From Brachyspira pilosicoli (GTDB lineage: Bacteria; Spirochaetota; Brachyspiria; Brachyspirales; Brachyspiraceae): a stretch of 5,540 nt of DNA. How positions within the stretch are numbered: position 1 is the first letter of the stretch; each line of letters starts with the position of its first letter. The DNA lies in assembly GCF_019402445.1 (NCBI RefSeq), contig NZ_SRZM01000084.1, positions 1-5,540 on the forward strand, in the 5' to 3' direction. Of the stretch, positions 1 through 5,540 are shown piece by piece. Position numbers and translations under genes: made by a program. The notes beneath the pieces are model-generated. The model had not been told where the DNA came from and did no database searches. It saw only the letters and a program-made list of their open reading frames with translations.

Positions 1-392
1 TTTAAATGCAATATTTTTAGTTTCTCTAAACAATGCAAAACAAAATCTTTATCCTCTTTGCTTGGAATAGATAAAAGCCTATCTTTGAAATTAAGATACC
101 TACCCATCATCACAGTGTCATAAACAGTATACCCAAAATATATATTATACACCTGACTCATCATAGCAATTTTTTTATATAACTCATTATAATTTTTTTG
201 ATTATTTATAAGTATATCACCTTTAAAATTCACTAAATTACATAAAGCATTTAATAAACTACTCTTCCCAGAGCCATTTGCCCCTATTATGCATAAAATA
301 TCATTGCTAAAAACTTCAAAACTAATATCTTTTAATATGTTTATATTGTTGTAATAAATATAAAGATTTTTCACTTCTATAATTTTTTTCAT
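1..392 (-). CDS. ABC importer ATP-binding protein, FecE/BtuD type (partial, C-terminal part outside window)
   Basis: This is the cytoplasmic ATPase of a metal-chelate ABC importer; it would power the permease encoded just upstream. The ATG is at 392-390, and about 130 codons are visible before the window edge. The product begins MKKIIEVKNLYIYYNN, the usual opening beta strands of an ABC domain. Walker A is GANGSGKS at residues 37-44. The Q-loop is MMSQ, with Gln80, followed by the FGYTVYDTVMMGRY stretch (residues 84-97) that is characteristic of the FecE/BtuD/FhuC group. The LSGGQ signature, Walker B and H-loop lie beyond position 1, so an intact catalytic site cannot be confirmed. Only 9 bases separate it from the permease stop codon, and the ribosome-binding site (TTAGGG) overlaps that TAG stop, which suggests translational coupling. 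The family call is firm; the substrate is not determined. Confidence 0.95.
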   Translation of the reverse strand, partial: MKKIIEVKNLYIYYNNINILKDISFEVFSNDILCIIGANGSGKSSLLNALCNLVNFKGDILINNQKNYNELYKKIAMMSQVYNIYFGYTVYDTVMMGRYLNFKDRLLSIPSKEDKDFVLHCLEKLKILHL

Positions 393-401
393 AAATAAAC
401 C

Positions 402-1391
402 CTAATTTTTAATAAAAACATACAAAAAGAAAGGTGCTCCTATAATAGCCGTAACTATGCCTATTGGAATATTAGCACCAGAAATAATAATTCTCGAAAA
501 TATATCAGCAATATTCAAAATTAAAGCCCCAATTAAAGCACTCATAGGAATTACTATAATATGCTTAGCTCCAAAAAGACGTCTAGCAATATGAGGAGAT
601 ATTAAATCTACAAATCCAATCACACCCACAAAAGCAACTAAAACACCTGTAACTAAAGAAGATAATAATATAAATAATATCCTAGCCTTTTTAGGATTAA
701 TTCCAAGAAGTAAACTCTCCTTATCTCCAAAAGTCATAATGTCTAAAATATTAGCATTTTTTATTAACACAACAAGAAATATTATAGTTAATAATATGAT
801 AATAAAAATATCAAAATAATTCCTAACAAATAAATTGCCCAACTGCCAAAATATTATCTGATTAGAATACTTAGGAAAAGCATAGGCAAAAAAACTCATA
901 ATAGAGCTAAAAAATAATGATATAACAACCCCTGCAAGTATTATAGAATTGCTGCTTATATCTTTATCTATTTTTTTTGAAATAAAAAGTATAAATAGTA
1001 TTGTGATAAAACCAAACAATATAGAAGAAATTATAAAAAAGTAATAATTAAAATATATACCGCTAATTATAATCAAACTCACACCAAAACCAGCCCCAGA
1101 AGATATGCCCAAATTATATACAGAAGCTAAACTGTTCTTTAATATAGACTGCATAACAATGCCTGTCATAGATAAAGAAGCACCAACAAATAATGATAAA
1201 ATAATATGAGGAAGTCTTATATTAAAAACAATATTTATTTTATTTATATTATCAACAAAACCAAAATTAAATAATTTATATAATATAATAGAGATTACTT
1301 CTTTAGGCGAAATAAAAACACTCCCTATACATATTGATGTTATAGCAGATAATATAAGTAAAATAAAAATTATTATTATTTTTTTTATCAT
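402..1391 (-). CDS. Iron-chelate/cobalamin ABC importer permease, FecCD family
   Basis: This is the inner-membrane permease of a type II ABC importer (FecCD/BtuC family), which normally works as a dimer. At 329 aa it has the usual family length, and it is hydrophobic throughout, compatible with about ten membrane helices. Family landmarks are visible. MTGIVMQSILKNSLA followed by YNLGISSGAGFG (about residues 79-106) matches the conserved G-x-x-x-Q-x-x-x-x-N-P-L-A / LG-x-S-x-GA block. LGINPKKARI is the cytoplasmic coupling region that contacts the ATPase. GVIGFVDLISPHIARRLFG, and near the C terminus IPIGIVTAIIGAPFFLYVF, are near-textbook FecCD sequences. The ATG lies 5 bases after the binding-protein stop; an AAGGAT sits about 14 bases upstream, far for a Shine-Dalgarno, so translation may depend on coupling to the upstream gene. 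The transported ligand cannot be read from the sequence. Confidence 0.95.
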   Translation of the reverse strand: MIKKIIIIFILLILSAITSICIGSVFISPKEVISIILYKLFNFGFVDNINKINIVFNIRLPHIILSLFVGASLSMTGIVMQSILKNSLASVYNLGISSGAGFGVSLIIISGIYFNYYFFIISSILFGFITILFILFISKKIDKDISSNSIILAGVVISLFFSSIMSFFAYAFPKYSNQIIFWQLGNLFVRNYFDIFIIILLTIIFLVVLIKNANILDIMTFGDKESLLLGINPKKARILFILLSSLVTGVLVAFVGVIGFVDLISPHIARRLFGAKHIIVIPMSALIGALILNIADIFSRIIISGANIPIGIVTAIIGAPFFLYVFIKN

Positions 1392-1396
1392 AATAT

Positions 1397-2284
1397 TTAT
1401 TTAATATCCTTATATTCTTCTGGGTAAATATATTTAGCCATTAATATTATAGAAGAGACTATATTATGCGTTGGAAGAGATGTACCTTCTACAAAAAACA
1501 CATTACCCTTTTTTATAGCATTAATATCCCGCCAAGCAGCCCTATTTGTTATTTCTGCTACTGGGTTATCTACATAATCAACACTAGTAAAAATTATATC
1601 AGGATTTAAATATACAACTTCTTCTTCAGATACGCTTATCCATTCATTTCTGTCAGAAAAAATATTTTTAGCCCCTATAATGTTGATAATATCATCTAAA
1701 TAAACATTAGAACCAAAACTATACAAATTAGGAAGAGCGGATATTTCAAAATAAACTGTTTTTTTATTTGTAATAGTGTCGCCTATATCTTTTATTTCTT
1801 TTATTTTTGCACACATATTATAAACAATTTCTTTAGCCTTATCATCTGCACTCAAAACATTGCCCAAAAAATATATATCATCTTCTATGCCTTTTAGAGT
1901 TTCACTATTCGTAATTGTTATAATTGTGGGGTTAGATAATGAAAGAAGAGAGTTTTTAGTATAAAATGCTGTAAGATTATTTATAAATATAATATCAGAA
2001 TCAAGAGAAATAATTTTTTCTGCATCAGGGTTTAACATATCAAAAACATTAGAAACATTTATATTATTTTTTTTGAGAATGTCTTTTGAAAAAGTATCAG
2101 CAGCTATTATTTTATTAGCTACATTCAAATCAATCAATATATCAGTAGCAGCAGGAGAAAGGGATATTATTTTTTCTATTTTTTTATTTTGTATTATATT
2201 ATTTTTATCACTATTGTTAATCTCATTTTTGGAACATGAGCATATTGATAAAATAAAAATAATAAAGAAAAAAAACTTATACAT
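1397..2284 (-). CDS. Periplasmic substrate-binding lipoprotein of the importer, BtuF/FepB-like
   Basis: This is the substrate-binding protein that captures a metal chelate outside the inner membrane and delivers it to the FecCD permease. From the ATG at 2284 it is 295 aa. Residues 1-17 form a lipoprotein signal: MYK, a Phe/Ile-rich core, then LSICSCSKN. Cys17 (preceded by Ser) is the likelier lipidation site; Cys15 is the alternative. The mature part follows the PF01497 (periplasmic binding protein) pattern: KIISLSPAATDIL at the start of lobe 1, LNPDAEKIISLDSDIIF, then lobe 2 with YLDDIINIIGAKNIF, EWISVSEEEVVYLNPDIIFTS and AAWRDINAIKKGNVFFV. The SLSPAATDIL and EEEVVYLNPDIIF segments resemble cobalamin-binding BtuF types, but ferric-siderophore and haem binders share them. 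The frame also permits a TTG start at 2293; I prefer the ATG because the TTG falls at the predicted transcription start and neither has a Shine-Dalgarno. First gene of the operon. Confidence 0.93.
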   Translation of the reverse strand: MYKFFFFIIFILSICSCSKNEINNSDKNNIIQNKKIEKIISLSPAATDILIDLNVANKIIAADTFSKDILKKNNINVSNVFDMLNPDAEKIISLDSDIIFINNLTAFYTKNSLLSLSNPTIITITNSETLKGIEDDIYFLGNVLSADDKAKEIVYNMCAKIKEIKDIGDTITNKKTVYFEISALPNLYSFGSNVYLDDIINIIGAKNIFSDRNEWISVSEEEVVYLNPDIIFTSVDYVDNPVAEITNRAAWRDINAIKKGNVFFVEGTSLPTHNIVSSIILMAKYIYPEEYKDIK

Positions 2285-2299
2285 AAAATACAATAATTA

Positions 2300-2328
2300 A
2301 TATTATGATATAAGCAATTATTTGTCAA
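2300..2328 (-). promoter_or_regulatory. Sigma-70-type promoter of the ABC importer operon
   Basis: On the minus strand there is a perfect TTGACA (2328-2323), a 17-base spacer, and TAATAT (2305-2300, five of six matches to TATAAT). The expected start site is near 2293-2294, leaving about nine bases before the preferred ATG at 2284. The promoter lies just beyond the terminator of the upstream S1 gene, so the importer is an independent transcription unit. The short leader leaves no space for a riboswitch. Confidence 0.8.
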
Positions 2329-2346
2329 TTTATATTTGATGATAAT

Positions 2347-2397
2347 AAAAAAATAATTCTAAAACCATAATAATATTACTTATGATTTTAGAATTAT
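2347..2397 (-). terminator. Rho-independent terminator after the cmk-rpsA unit
   Basis: An inverted repeat pairs 2353-2370 with 2380-2397: seventeen base pairs with one C-A mismatch (2365/2385) around a nine-base loop. On the minus strand it is followed by seven consecutive T residues (2353-2347). It begins 12 bases past the S1 stop codon. The stem is AT-rich, as expected for this genome, but long. The plus-strand side lacks an equally clean T run, so it reads as a one-way terminator for leftward transcription. Confidence 0.85.
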
Positions 2398-2408
2398 AAT
2401 TATATAAA

Positions 2409-4082
2409 TTAATTTTTAATATTATCGAAAGGATTATAAGTTAAAGAAGTAGGCTCTTCTTTAGAAATATAGCTTTGAGTTTCTTTTTTGTTTTCAGCTT
2501 CCATATACTCTCTTCTAGAAAGTGATATTCTTCTTTTTACTTGATTAACTTCTCTTACAACAAAAGGATAACTCTCTCCAACTTTAAGTACACTTTCTAA
2601 AGTTTCTCCTTTAGGTAAATCTATTTGAGAAATATGCATATATCCTTCTAAATCATTTTCTAAAGAAACAATAACACCAGAATCTATAATAGCTTTAACA
2701 GTACCATTAACTATAGAGCCATGAGGATGAGCCTTGTCAAATACTCTCCAAGGACTTTCTTTAGTATGTTTATAACTAAGCTTAATTCTTTGCTTATCTC
2801 TGTCTATAGACATAATCACCATTTCAACTTCTTCATTTTCTTTTATATAGTCTTTAATATTAACAGTATTGTTCATCCAATCAAAATCGCTAATATCACA
2901 TATACCCTCAAGACCATTAGGAAGCTCAAATACAGCGAAGTCTTTGAATATTCTTTTTACCTTACATTTTACAGAACTCTTAACAGGGAAATCTCTCTCA
3001 GCACTGTCCCAAGGATTATCTTTAACTTGTTTTAAGCCTAAAGTTAATTTTCTCTCAGGTACATTCATATCAAGAATTTTACATTCTAAATAAGCACCAA
3101 CTTTAACAAAATCATTAGGATTATTAACATGAGAGTTCCAACTCAAATCAGAAACATGTATAAGCCCCTCAACACCTTCATATACATTTACAAAAGCACC
3201 AAATTTTTTAACAGTAGTAACTTCACCTTTGATTATATCTCCAACATGATACTCTTCAACAAACTTATACCAAGTGTCACCTTCAAGCTGTTTAATACCT
3301 AAATCAACTTTTCTTTTCTCTTTATCAACAGATAAAACTTGAAACTTTCTCTCTTCACCTTTAGTGATAATGTTTTTAGGATTAATAATCTTAGCCCAAG
3401 ACATATTTGGTATAGCAAGGAAACCATCTAAACCTTCAGTTAATTGTATGAAAGCACCGAATTTCTCTATATTTTTAACTTTTCCTTCTACTATATCGCC
3501 TTCTTTTAAATTTGATAAATATTCTTCTATTACTTTATTTTGAGTCTCTTCTTGTAAAACTCTCCTAGAAACAACTATATCTTTATTTCCTTTTCTGTCT
3601 ATAATCTTAAATTGAAACTCTTTTCCTATATAATCAGCTTCTTTAATTCCTCTAGAAATATCAATTTGAGAAAAAGGACAAAAAGCACTATGTCCCATTA
3701 TAGAAACAGTAAATCCACCTTTAATAGCCTCTTTAACAACACCATTTATTGGAGTAGCATTTTTTACAGCATCTTCTATTAAATCTTGAGCCTTTCTCTT
3801 ATCAATCTCTCTCTTAGATAAAATAACATAACCTTTATTATTATCTTGTCCTTTTATTACAGCCTCAATCTCTTCACCTTTAACAGGCTCTTTATCAAAC
3901 TCGTTTCTATTTATTTTACCTTCAACCTTATAATTAAAATCTATAAAAACATCAGTGTCATCGAATTGAACTATTTTTCCGCTAACAACACTTCCAAGTT
4001 TAAAGTGCGTTTTATTGTCACTCTCCTCTAATGCCTTAAGAAATTCATTTTGTTGTTCTGATAAATTATTATCTTCCATCAT
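2409..4082 (-). CDS. rpsA: 30S ribosomal protein S1 (six S1 RNA-binding domains)
   Basis: This is the mRNA-binding protein of the small ribosomal subunit, which helps recruit and unfold messages during initiation. It has 557 aa, the same length as E. coli S1. Six OB-fold S1 repeats can be traced at about residues 30-91, 108-174, 194-264, 279-351, 366-437 and 453-524. Domain 4 is the most canonical (FGAFVNVYEGVEGLIHVSDLSW). Domain 3 is also typical (FGAFIQLTEGLDGFLAIPNMSW), but Ile replaces the usual His of the HxSxxSW motif. Domains 1 and 2 are the most divergent, as in other S1 proteins, where they contact the ribosome. The tail after residue 525 is short and charged, ending NPFDNIKN. Two adjacent ATG codons (4082 and 4079) are possible starts; I take the first. 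It follows cmk after 43 bases, an order conserved in many bacteria, and is followed by a strong terminator. Confidence 0.96.
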   Translation of the reverse strand: MMEDNNLSEQQNEFLKALEESDNKTHFKLGSVVSGKIVQFDDTDVFIDFNYKVEGKINRNEFDKEPVKGEEIEAVIKGQDNNKGYVILSKREIDKRKAQDLIEDAVKNATPINGVVKEAIKGGFTVSIMGHSAFCPFSQIDISRGIKEADYIGKEFQFKIIDRKGNKDIVVSRRVLQEETQNKVIEEYLSNLKEGDIVEGKVKNIEKFGAFIQLTEGLDGFLAIPNMSWAKIINPKNIITKGEERKFQVLSVDKEKRKVDLGIKQLEGDTWYKFVEEYHVGDIIKGEVTTVKKFGAFVNVYEGVEGLIHVSDLSWNSHVNNPNDFVKVGAYLECKILDMNVPERKLTLGLKQVKDNPWDSAERDFPVKSSVKCKVKRIFKDFAVFELPNGLEGICDISDFDWMNNTVNIKDYIKENEEVEMVIMSIDRDKQRIKLSYKHTKESPWRVFDKAHPHGSIVNGTVKAIIDSGVIVSLENDLEGYMHISQIDLPKGETLESVLKVGESYPFVVREVNQVKRRISLSRREYMEAENKKETQSYISKEEPTSLTYNPFDNIKN

Positions 4083-4099
4083 TCTTCCCTCTCCCTCCT
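4083..4099 (-). promoter_or_regulatory. Tandem Shine-Dalgarno purine tract of the S1 gene
   Basis: The 17 bases before the ATG are all purines on the minus strand: AGGAGGGAGAGGGAAGA. A full AGGAGG (4099-4094) ends 11 bases before the first ATG, and a second purine core GAGAGGG (4093-4087) ends 4 bases before the first ATG and 7 before the second. This is much stronger than the other ribosome-binding sites in the window and fits a highly expressed ribosomal protein. It does not settle which of the two ATG codons is used. Confidence 0.8.
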
Positions 4100-4114
4100 G
4101 AACTTAAAATCAGG
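4097..4114 (-). promoter_or_regulatory. Possible small hairpin overlapping the S1 ribosome-binding site
   Basis: On the minus strand CCTGA (4114-4110) can pair with TCAGG (4101-4097) across an eight-base loop. The 3' arm includes the first bases of the AGGAGG Shine-Dalgarno. Five pairs is a weak structure and could be chance. S1 is known to repress its own translation in E. coli through structure in its leader, so a regulatory role is conceivable but is inference only. Confidence 0.3.
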
Positions 4115-4125
4115 TTAATATCTAA

Positions 4126-4806
4126 TTATTCATTAGATTTTTTATTAAAAACCACATCTGTGATTTTTTGTACAACTTCATTTATAGTCATATTTGTAGT
4201 ATCTATAATAATAGCATCTTTAGGTACTACTAGGGGACTATCTTCCCTATTAGAGTCAAACTCATCTCTTTTTTTTATGCTATCAATCACTTCTTCAAAT
4301 GTGATATCTTTACCTTTTTGCACTTCTTCTTCATATCTTCTTTTAGCTCTAATCTCAACAGAAGCATCTATATAAAACTTATATTTTGCAAGAGGAAAAA
4401 CAACACTTCCTATATCTCTACCATCTACCACATAATCACCGTTTTCAGCAATAGCTCTCTGTAAAGAAACCATACTTTTTCTAACCGCACTGATAGAAGA
4501 TACTTTAGAAACCATATTAACAACTTTTATACTTCTTATCTCTTCACTAACATCTACATCATTTAAGTATATTTTGTTATTATTGTCAAAACTAATTTTT
4601 AAATCGCTGATAGCAGATATGATCTCATTATCATTTTGTATATTAACGTTTTTATTTAAAAAAAATAAGGTTACAGCCCTATACATAGCACCAGTATCTA
4701 AATATTTATATCCTAACTTTTTAGCAACTAACTTAGCTACTGTACTCTTACCAGCACCCGAAGGACCATCTAAAGATATTATTTCATATACTTTTAAATC
4801 AGACAC
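4126..4806 (-). CDS. cmk: (d)CMP kinase (cytidylate kinase)
   Basis: This cytosolic enzyme transfers phosphate from ATP to CMP or dCMP, recycling cytidine nucleotides for RNA, DNA and lipid precursors. It has 226 aa, the usual bacterial length. The P-loop is DGPSGAGKST at residues 13-22. LDTGAMYRA (36-44) is the conserved nucleotide-monophosphate region. DGRDIGSVVFP (128-138) is the signature that distinguishes CMP kinases. Conserved Arg/Asp positions follow in DASVEIRAKRRYEE (147-160) and in IKKRDEFDSNREDSPLV, which aligns by eye with the E. coli IKERDxRDxNRxxxPL segment. The start is GTG at 4806-4804. It is supported by AAGG (4816-4813) six bases upstream and by the P-loop lying at the normal distance from the N terminus; the next in-frame ATG would delete the P-loop. 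First gene of a two-gene unit with rpsA. Confidence 0.97.
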   Translation of the reverse strand: MSDLKVYEIISLDGPSGAGKSTVAKLVAKKLGYKYLDTGAMYRAVTLFFLNKNVNIQNDNEIISAISDLKISFDNNNKIYLNDVDVSEEIRSIKVVNMVSKVSSISAVRKSMVSLQRAIAENGDYVVDGRDIGSVVFPLAKYKFYIDASVEIRAKRRYEEEVQKGKDITFEEVIDSIKKRDEFDSNREDSPLVVPKDAIIIDTTNMTINEVVQKITDVVFNKKSNE

Positions 4807-4839
4807 CTATAACCTTTATTCAAAAACTTTAATACTAAT

Positions 4840-4868
4840 AATATATCATAAATAATTATAATTGCAAA
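4840..4868 (-). promoter_or_regulatory. Candidate promoter for cmk-rpsA
   Basis: On the minus strand TTTGCA (4868-4863, four of six matches to TTGACA) and TATATT (4845-4840, five of six matches to TATAAT) are separated by 17 bases. The predicted start is near 4833, giving a leader of about 27 bases with the AAGG ribosome-binding site inside it. In DNA this AT-rich the -10 box carries little weight, and I see no strong terminator for the gene upstream, so read-through from it is also possible. Confidence 0.45.
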
Positions 4869-4917
4869 TATTTTAAAAGAAAAAATAAAATAATTAATTG
4901 TTAAAAAAATTAAATAT

Positions 4918-5394
4918 TTAGGAGATATAAAAATTAAAACCAATATACATATGAGTATCAAAATTAAGTTTATTATATGATATAGAAAGGTTGCGAATCA
5001 TGTTGTCATAATAATTTTGCATTGTGCTTGAATATTGATAAAACACAGATATTTTTCTATTTTTAGAAACAAATATTTCTATTTCTTTTAAAGTTCTATA
5101 AAATGCTAGATAATAAACTTTAGTATTTATATTTGGAGAATATGCCAATATATTATACAATTCAAAAACAACATCTAGTAAAAATATTTTATTAAACCAT
5201 ACAGCCTTACTAGTCATAGGAAAGTCTAATATTTTTAAACTCTGAGAATAATCTACATAATCTATATCTTCTATATTAACGATAGATTTATTAAACTTAA
5301 TATATTCCTTAGGATAGAAACTATATTCTAATGCATAGGTTTTGGATATAAAAAACACCAAAAATATAATAGAAACTCTTAATAACAATTTCAT
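4918..5394 (-). CDS. Hypothetical secreted or envelope protein
   Basis: I do not recognise a family for this 158-aa product. It opens with a clear signal peptide: MKLLLR, then a hydrophobic core to about residue 17, then SKTYA-LEY, with a plausible signal peptidase I site after Ala21. There is no lipobox cysteine and no cysteine at all. The mature part is rich in tyrosine (18 Tyr in the whole protein) and has no further obvious membrane helix. It ends in alternating aromatic/hydrophobic residues, HMYIGFNFYIS, which resembles a final outer-membrane beta strand; that is weak evidence, since the last residue is Ser rather than an aromatic one. The ATG is at 5394-5392, with GAGGT 11 bases upstream, longer than ideal. 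It stands alone between cmk and a divergent gene. Signal peptide, ribosome-binding site and normal composition argue that it is real. Confidence 0.75.
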   Translation of the reverse strand: MKLLLRVSIIFLVFFISKTYALEYSFYPKEYIKFNKSIVNIEDIDYVDYSQSLKILDFPMTSKAVWFNKIFLLDVVFELYNILAYSPNINTKVYYLAFYRTLKEIEIFVSKNRKISVFYQYSSTMQNYYDNMIRNLSISYNKLNFDTHMYIGFNFYIS

Positions 5395-5414
5395 AATTTA
5401 TTTTAACCTCATAT

Positions 5415-5442
5415 ATTATATATAATAATATAAAAATTTAAA
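5415..5442 (-). promoter_or_regulatory. Candidate promoter for the hypothetical secreted protein
   Basis: On the minus strand TTTAAA (5442-5437, four of six matches to TTGACA), a 16-base spacer and a perfect TATAAT (5420-5415) precede the GAGGT ribosome-binding site (5410-5406). The surrounding run of alternating A and T offers other -10 choices, so the exact position is uncertain. Confidence 0.4.
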
Positions 5443-5460
5443 GCTTTTTATTTTATTCTA

Positions 5461-5488
5461 TTGACAAAAATATCTTATATATTAAAAT
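5461..5488 (+). promoter_or_regulatory. Sigma-70-type promoter of the divergent right-hand gene
   Basis: On the plus strand a perfect TTGACA (5461-5466), a 16-base spacer and TAAAAT (5483-5488, five of six matches to TATAAT) place the expected start near 5495. It is the best plus-strand promoter in the window and is followed in correct order by a palindrome, a ribosome-binding site and an ATG. It faces away from the secreted-protein gene, so the 124 bases between the two ATG codons are a divergent control region. Confidence 0.75.
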
Positions 5489-5500
5489 GAACAATGTTCA
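5488..5500 (+). promoter_or_regulatory. Perfect 13-bp palindrome, candidate operator
   Basis: TGAACA-A-TGTTCA is a perfect inverted repeat of two 6-base arms around one central base. It starts at the last base of the -10 box and covers the expected transcription start of the plus-strand gene. It also contains most of the few G and C bases of this intergenic region. Size and position fit the binding site of a dimeric repressor that would block RNA polymerase. The regulator is not identifiable from the window. Confidence 0.6.
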
Positions 5501-5518
5501 ATGAAAGAGGAGATTTTT

Positions 5519-5540
5519 ATGAAACACACTATTATAATAC
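5519..5540 (+). CDS. Start of a plus-strand gene (seven codons visible)
   Basis: An ATG at 5519 opens MKHTIII and runs off the window edge. It is preceded by AGGAG (5508-5512) with six bases of spacing, a consensus promoter and a palindromic operator candidate, which together make it very likely a real gene start. An in-frame ATG at 5501 would add six codons but would place the Shine-Dalgarno inside the coding region and has no ribosome-binding site of its own. The Lys followed by hydrophobic residues could begin a signal peptide or a beta strand of a cytoplasmic protein; too little is visible to name a product. Confidence 0.7.

Noticed and set aside
2291..2293. TTG start for the binding-protein gene, giving 298 instead of 295 residues
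   Set aside because: The TTG coincides with the predicted transcription start, has no ribosome-binding site, and a proper ATG follows three codons later.
2285..2408. Cobalamin riboswitch or Fur box upstream of the importer
   Set aside because: The promoter sits too close to the gene for a riboswitch in the leader, no conserved B12-box-like sequence is visible, and no 19-base match to a GATAATGATAATCATTATC-type Fur site is seen.
2721..3093. Plus-strand reading frames inside the S1 gene
   Set aside because: They lie opposite a clear six-domain S1 protein, have no ribosome-binding sites and encode sequences with no recognisable features. The same applies to the plus-strand frames inside cmk and the binding-protein gene.
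4911..4920. TAAATATTTA palindrome followed by a T run on the minus strand, as a terminator for the secreted-protein gene
   Set aside because: A 10-base palindrome of pure A+T leaves at most a three-pair stem with a loop, too weak to call a terminator.
5440..5447. AAAGCTTT palindrome in the divergent intergenic region
   Set aside because: Eight bases, mostly A and T, overlapping the candidate -35 box of the minus-strand promoter; expected by chance in this composition.
1..5540. A mobile element, CRISPR array, toxin-antitoxin or defence system
   Set aside because: No transposase or integrase, no direct-repeat array, no RNA gene and no broken genes are visible; the content is housekeeping plus a standard importer operon.

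Overview
The window is a very AT-rich stretch of bacterial chromosome. Its codon use is A/T-ending, it has long A and T runs, and its intergenic DNA is almost pure A+T. Together with the protein sequences, this fits a low-GC host-associated bacterium. My best guess is a spirochaete of the genus Brachyspira, but that is an inference from composition and protein style, not from a marker gene.

Layout: every complete gene is on the minus strand, and one gene begins on the plus strand at the right edge. Reading in the direction of transcription (right to left): (a) a small secreted protein of unknown function (5394-4918); (b) a housekeeping pair, cytidylate kinase (4806-4126, GTG start) and a six-domain ribosomal protein S1 (4082-2409), closed by a clear intrinsic terminator (2397-2347); (c) directly after it, a consensus promoter (2328-2300) driving an ABC importer operon. 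That operon runs substrate-binding lipoprotein (2284-1397), FecCD/BtuC-type permease (1391-402) and FecE/BtuD-type ATPase (392 to beyond position 1, cut by the window edge), with gaps of only 5 and 9 bases. On the plus strand, a near-consensus promoter, a perfect 13-bp palindrome over its expected start site and a good Shine-Dalgarno introduce a gene starting at 5519, of which seven codons are visible.

How the genes work together: the importer operon encodes all three inner-membrane-side parts needed to bring a metal chelate (ferric siderophore, haem or cobalamin class) into the cytoplasm. The substrate cannot be fixed from sequence alone. cmk and rpsA are a classic neighbour pair: nucleotide salvage and recycling (CMP/dCMP phosphorylation) beside the mRNA-binding protein of the 30S subunit.

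I see no mobile element, CRISPR array, tRNA, rRNA or new multi-gene system here. The items worth a second look are regulatory: an importer promoter that leaves almost no 5' leader, a palindromic operator candidate in front of the right-hand gene, and an unusual purine-tract ribosome-binding region with a possible masking hairpin before the S1 gene.
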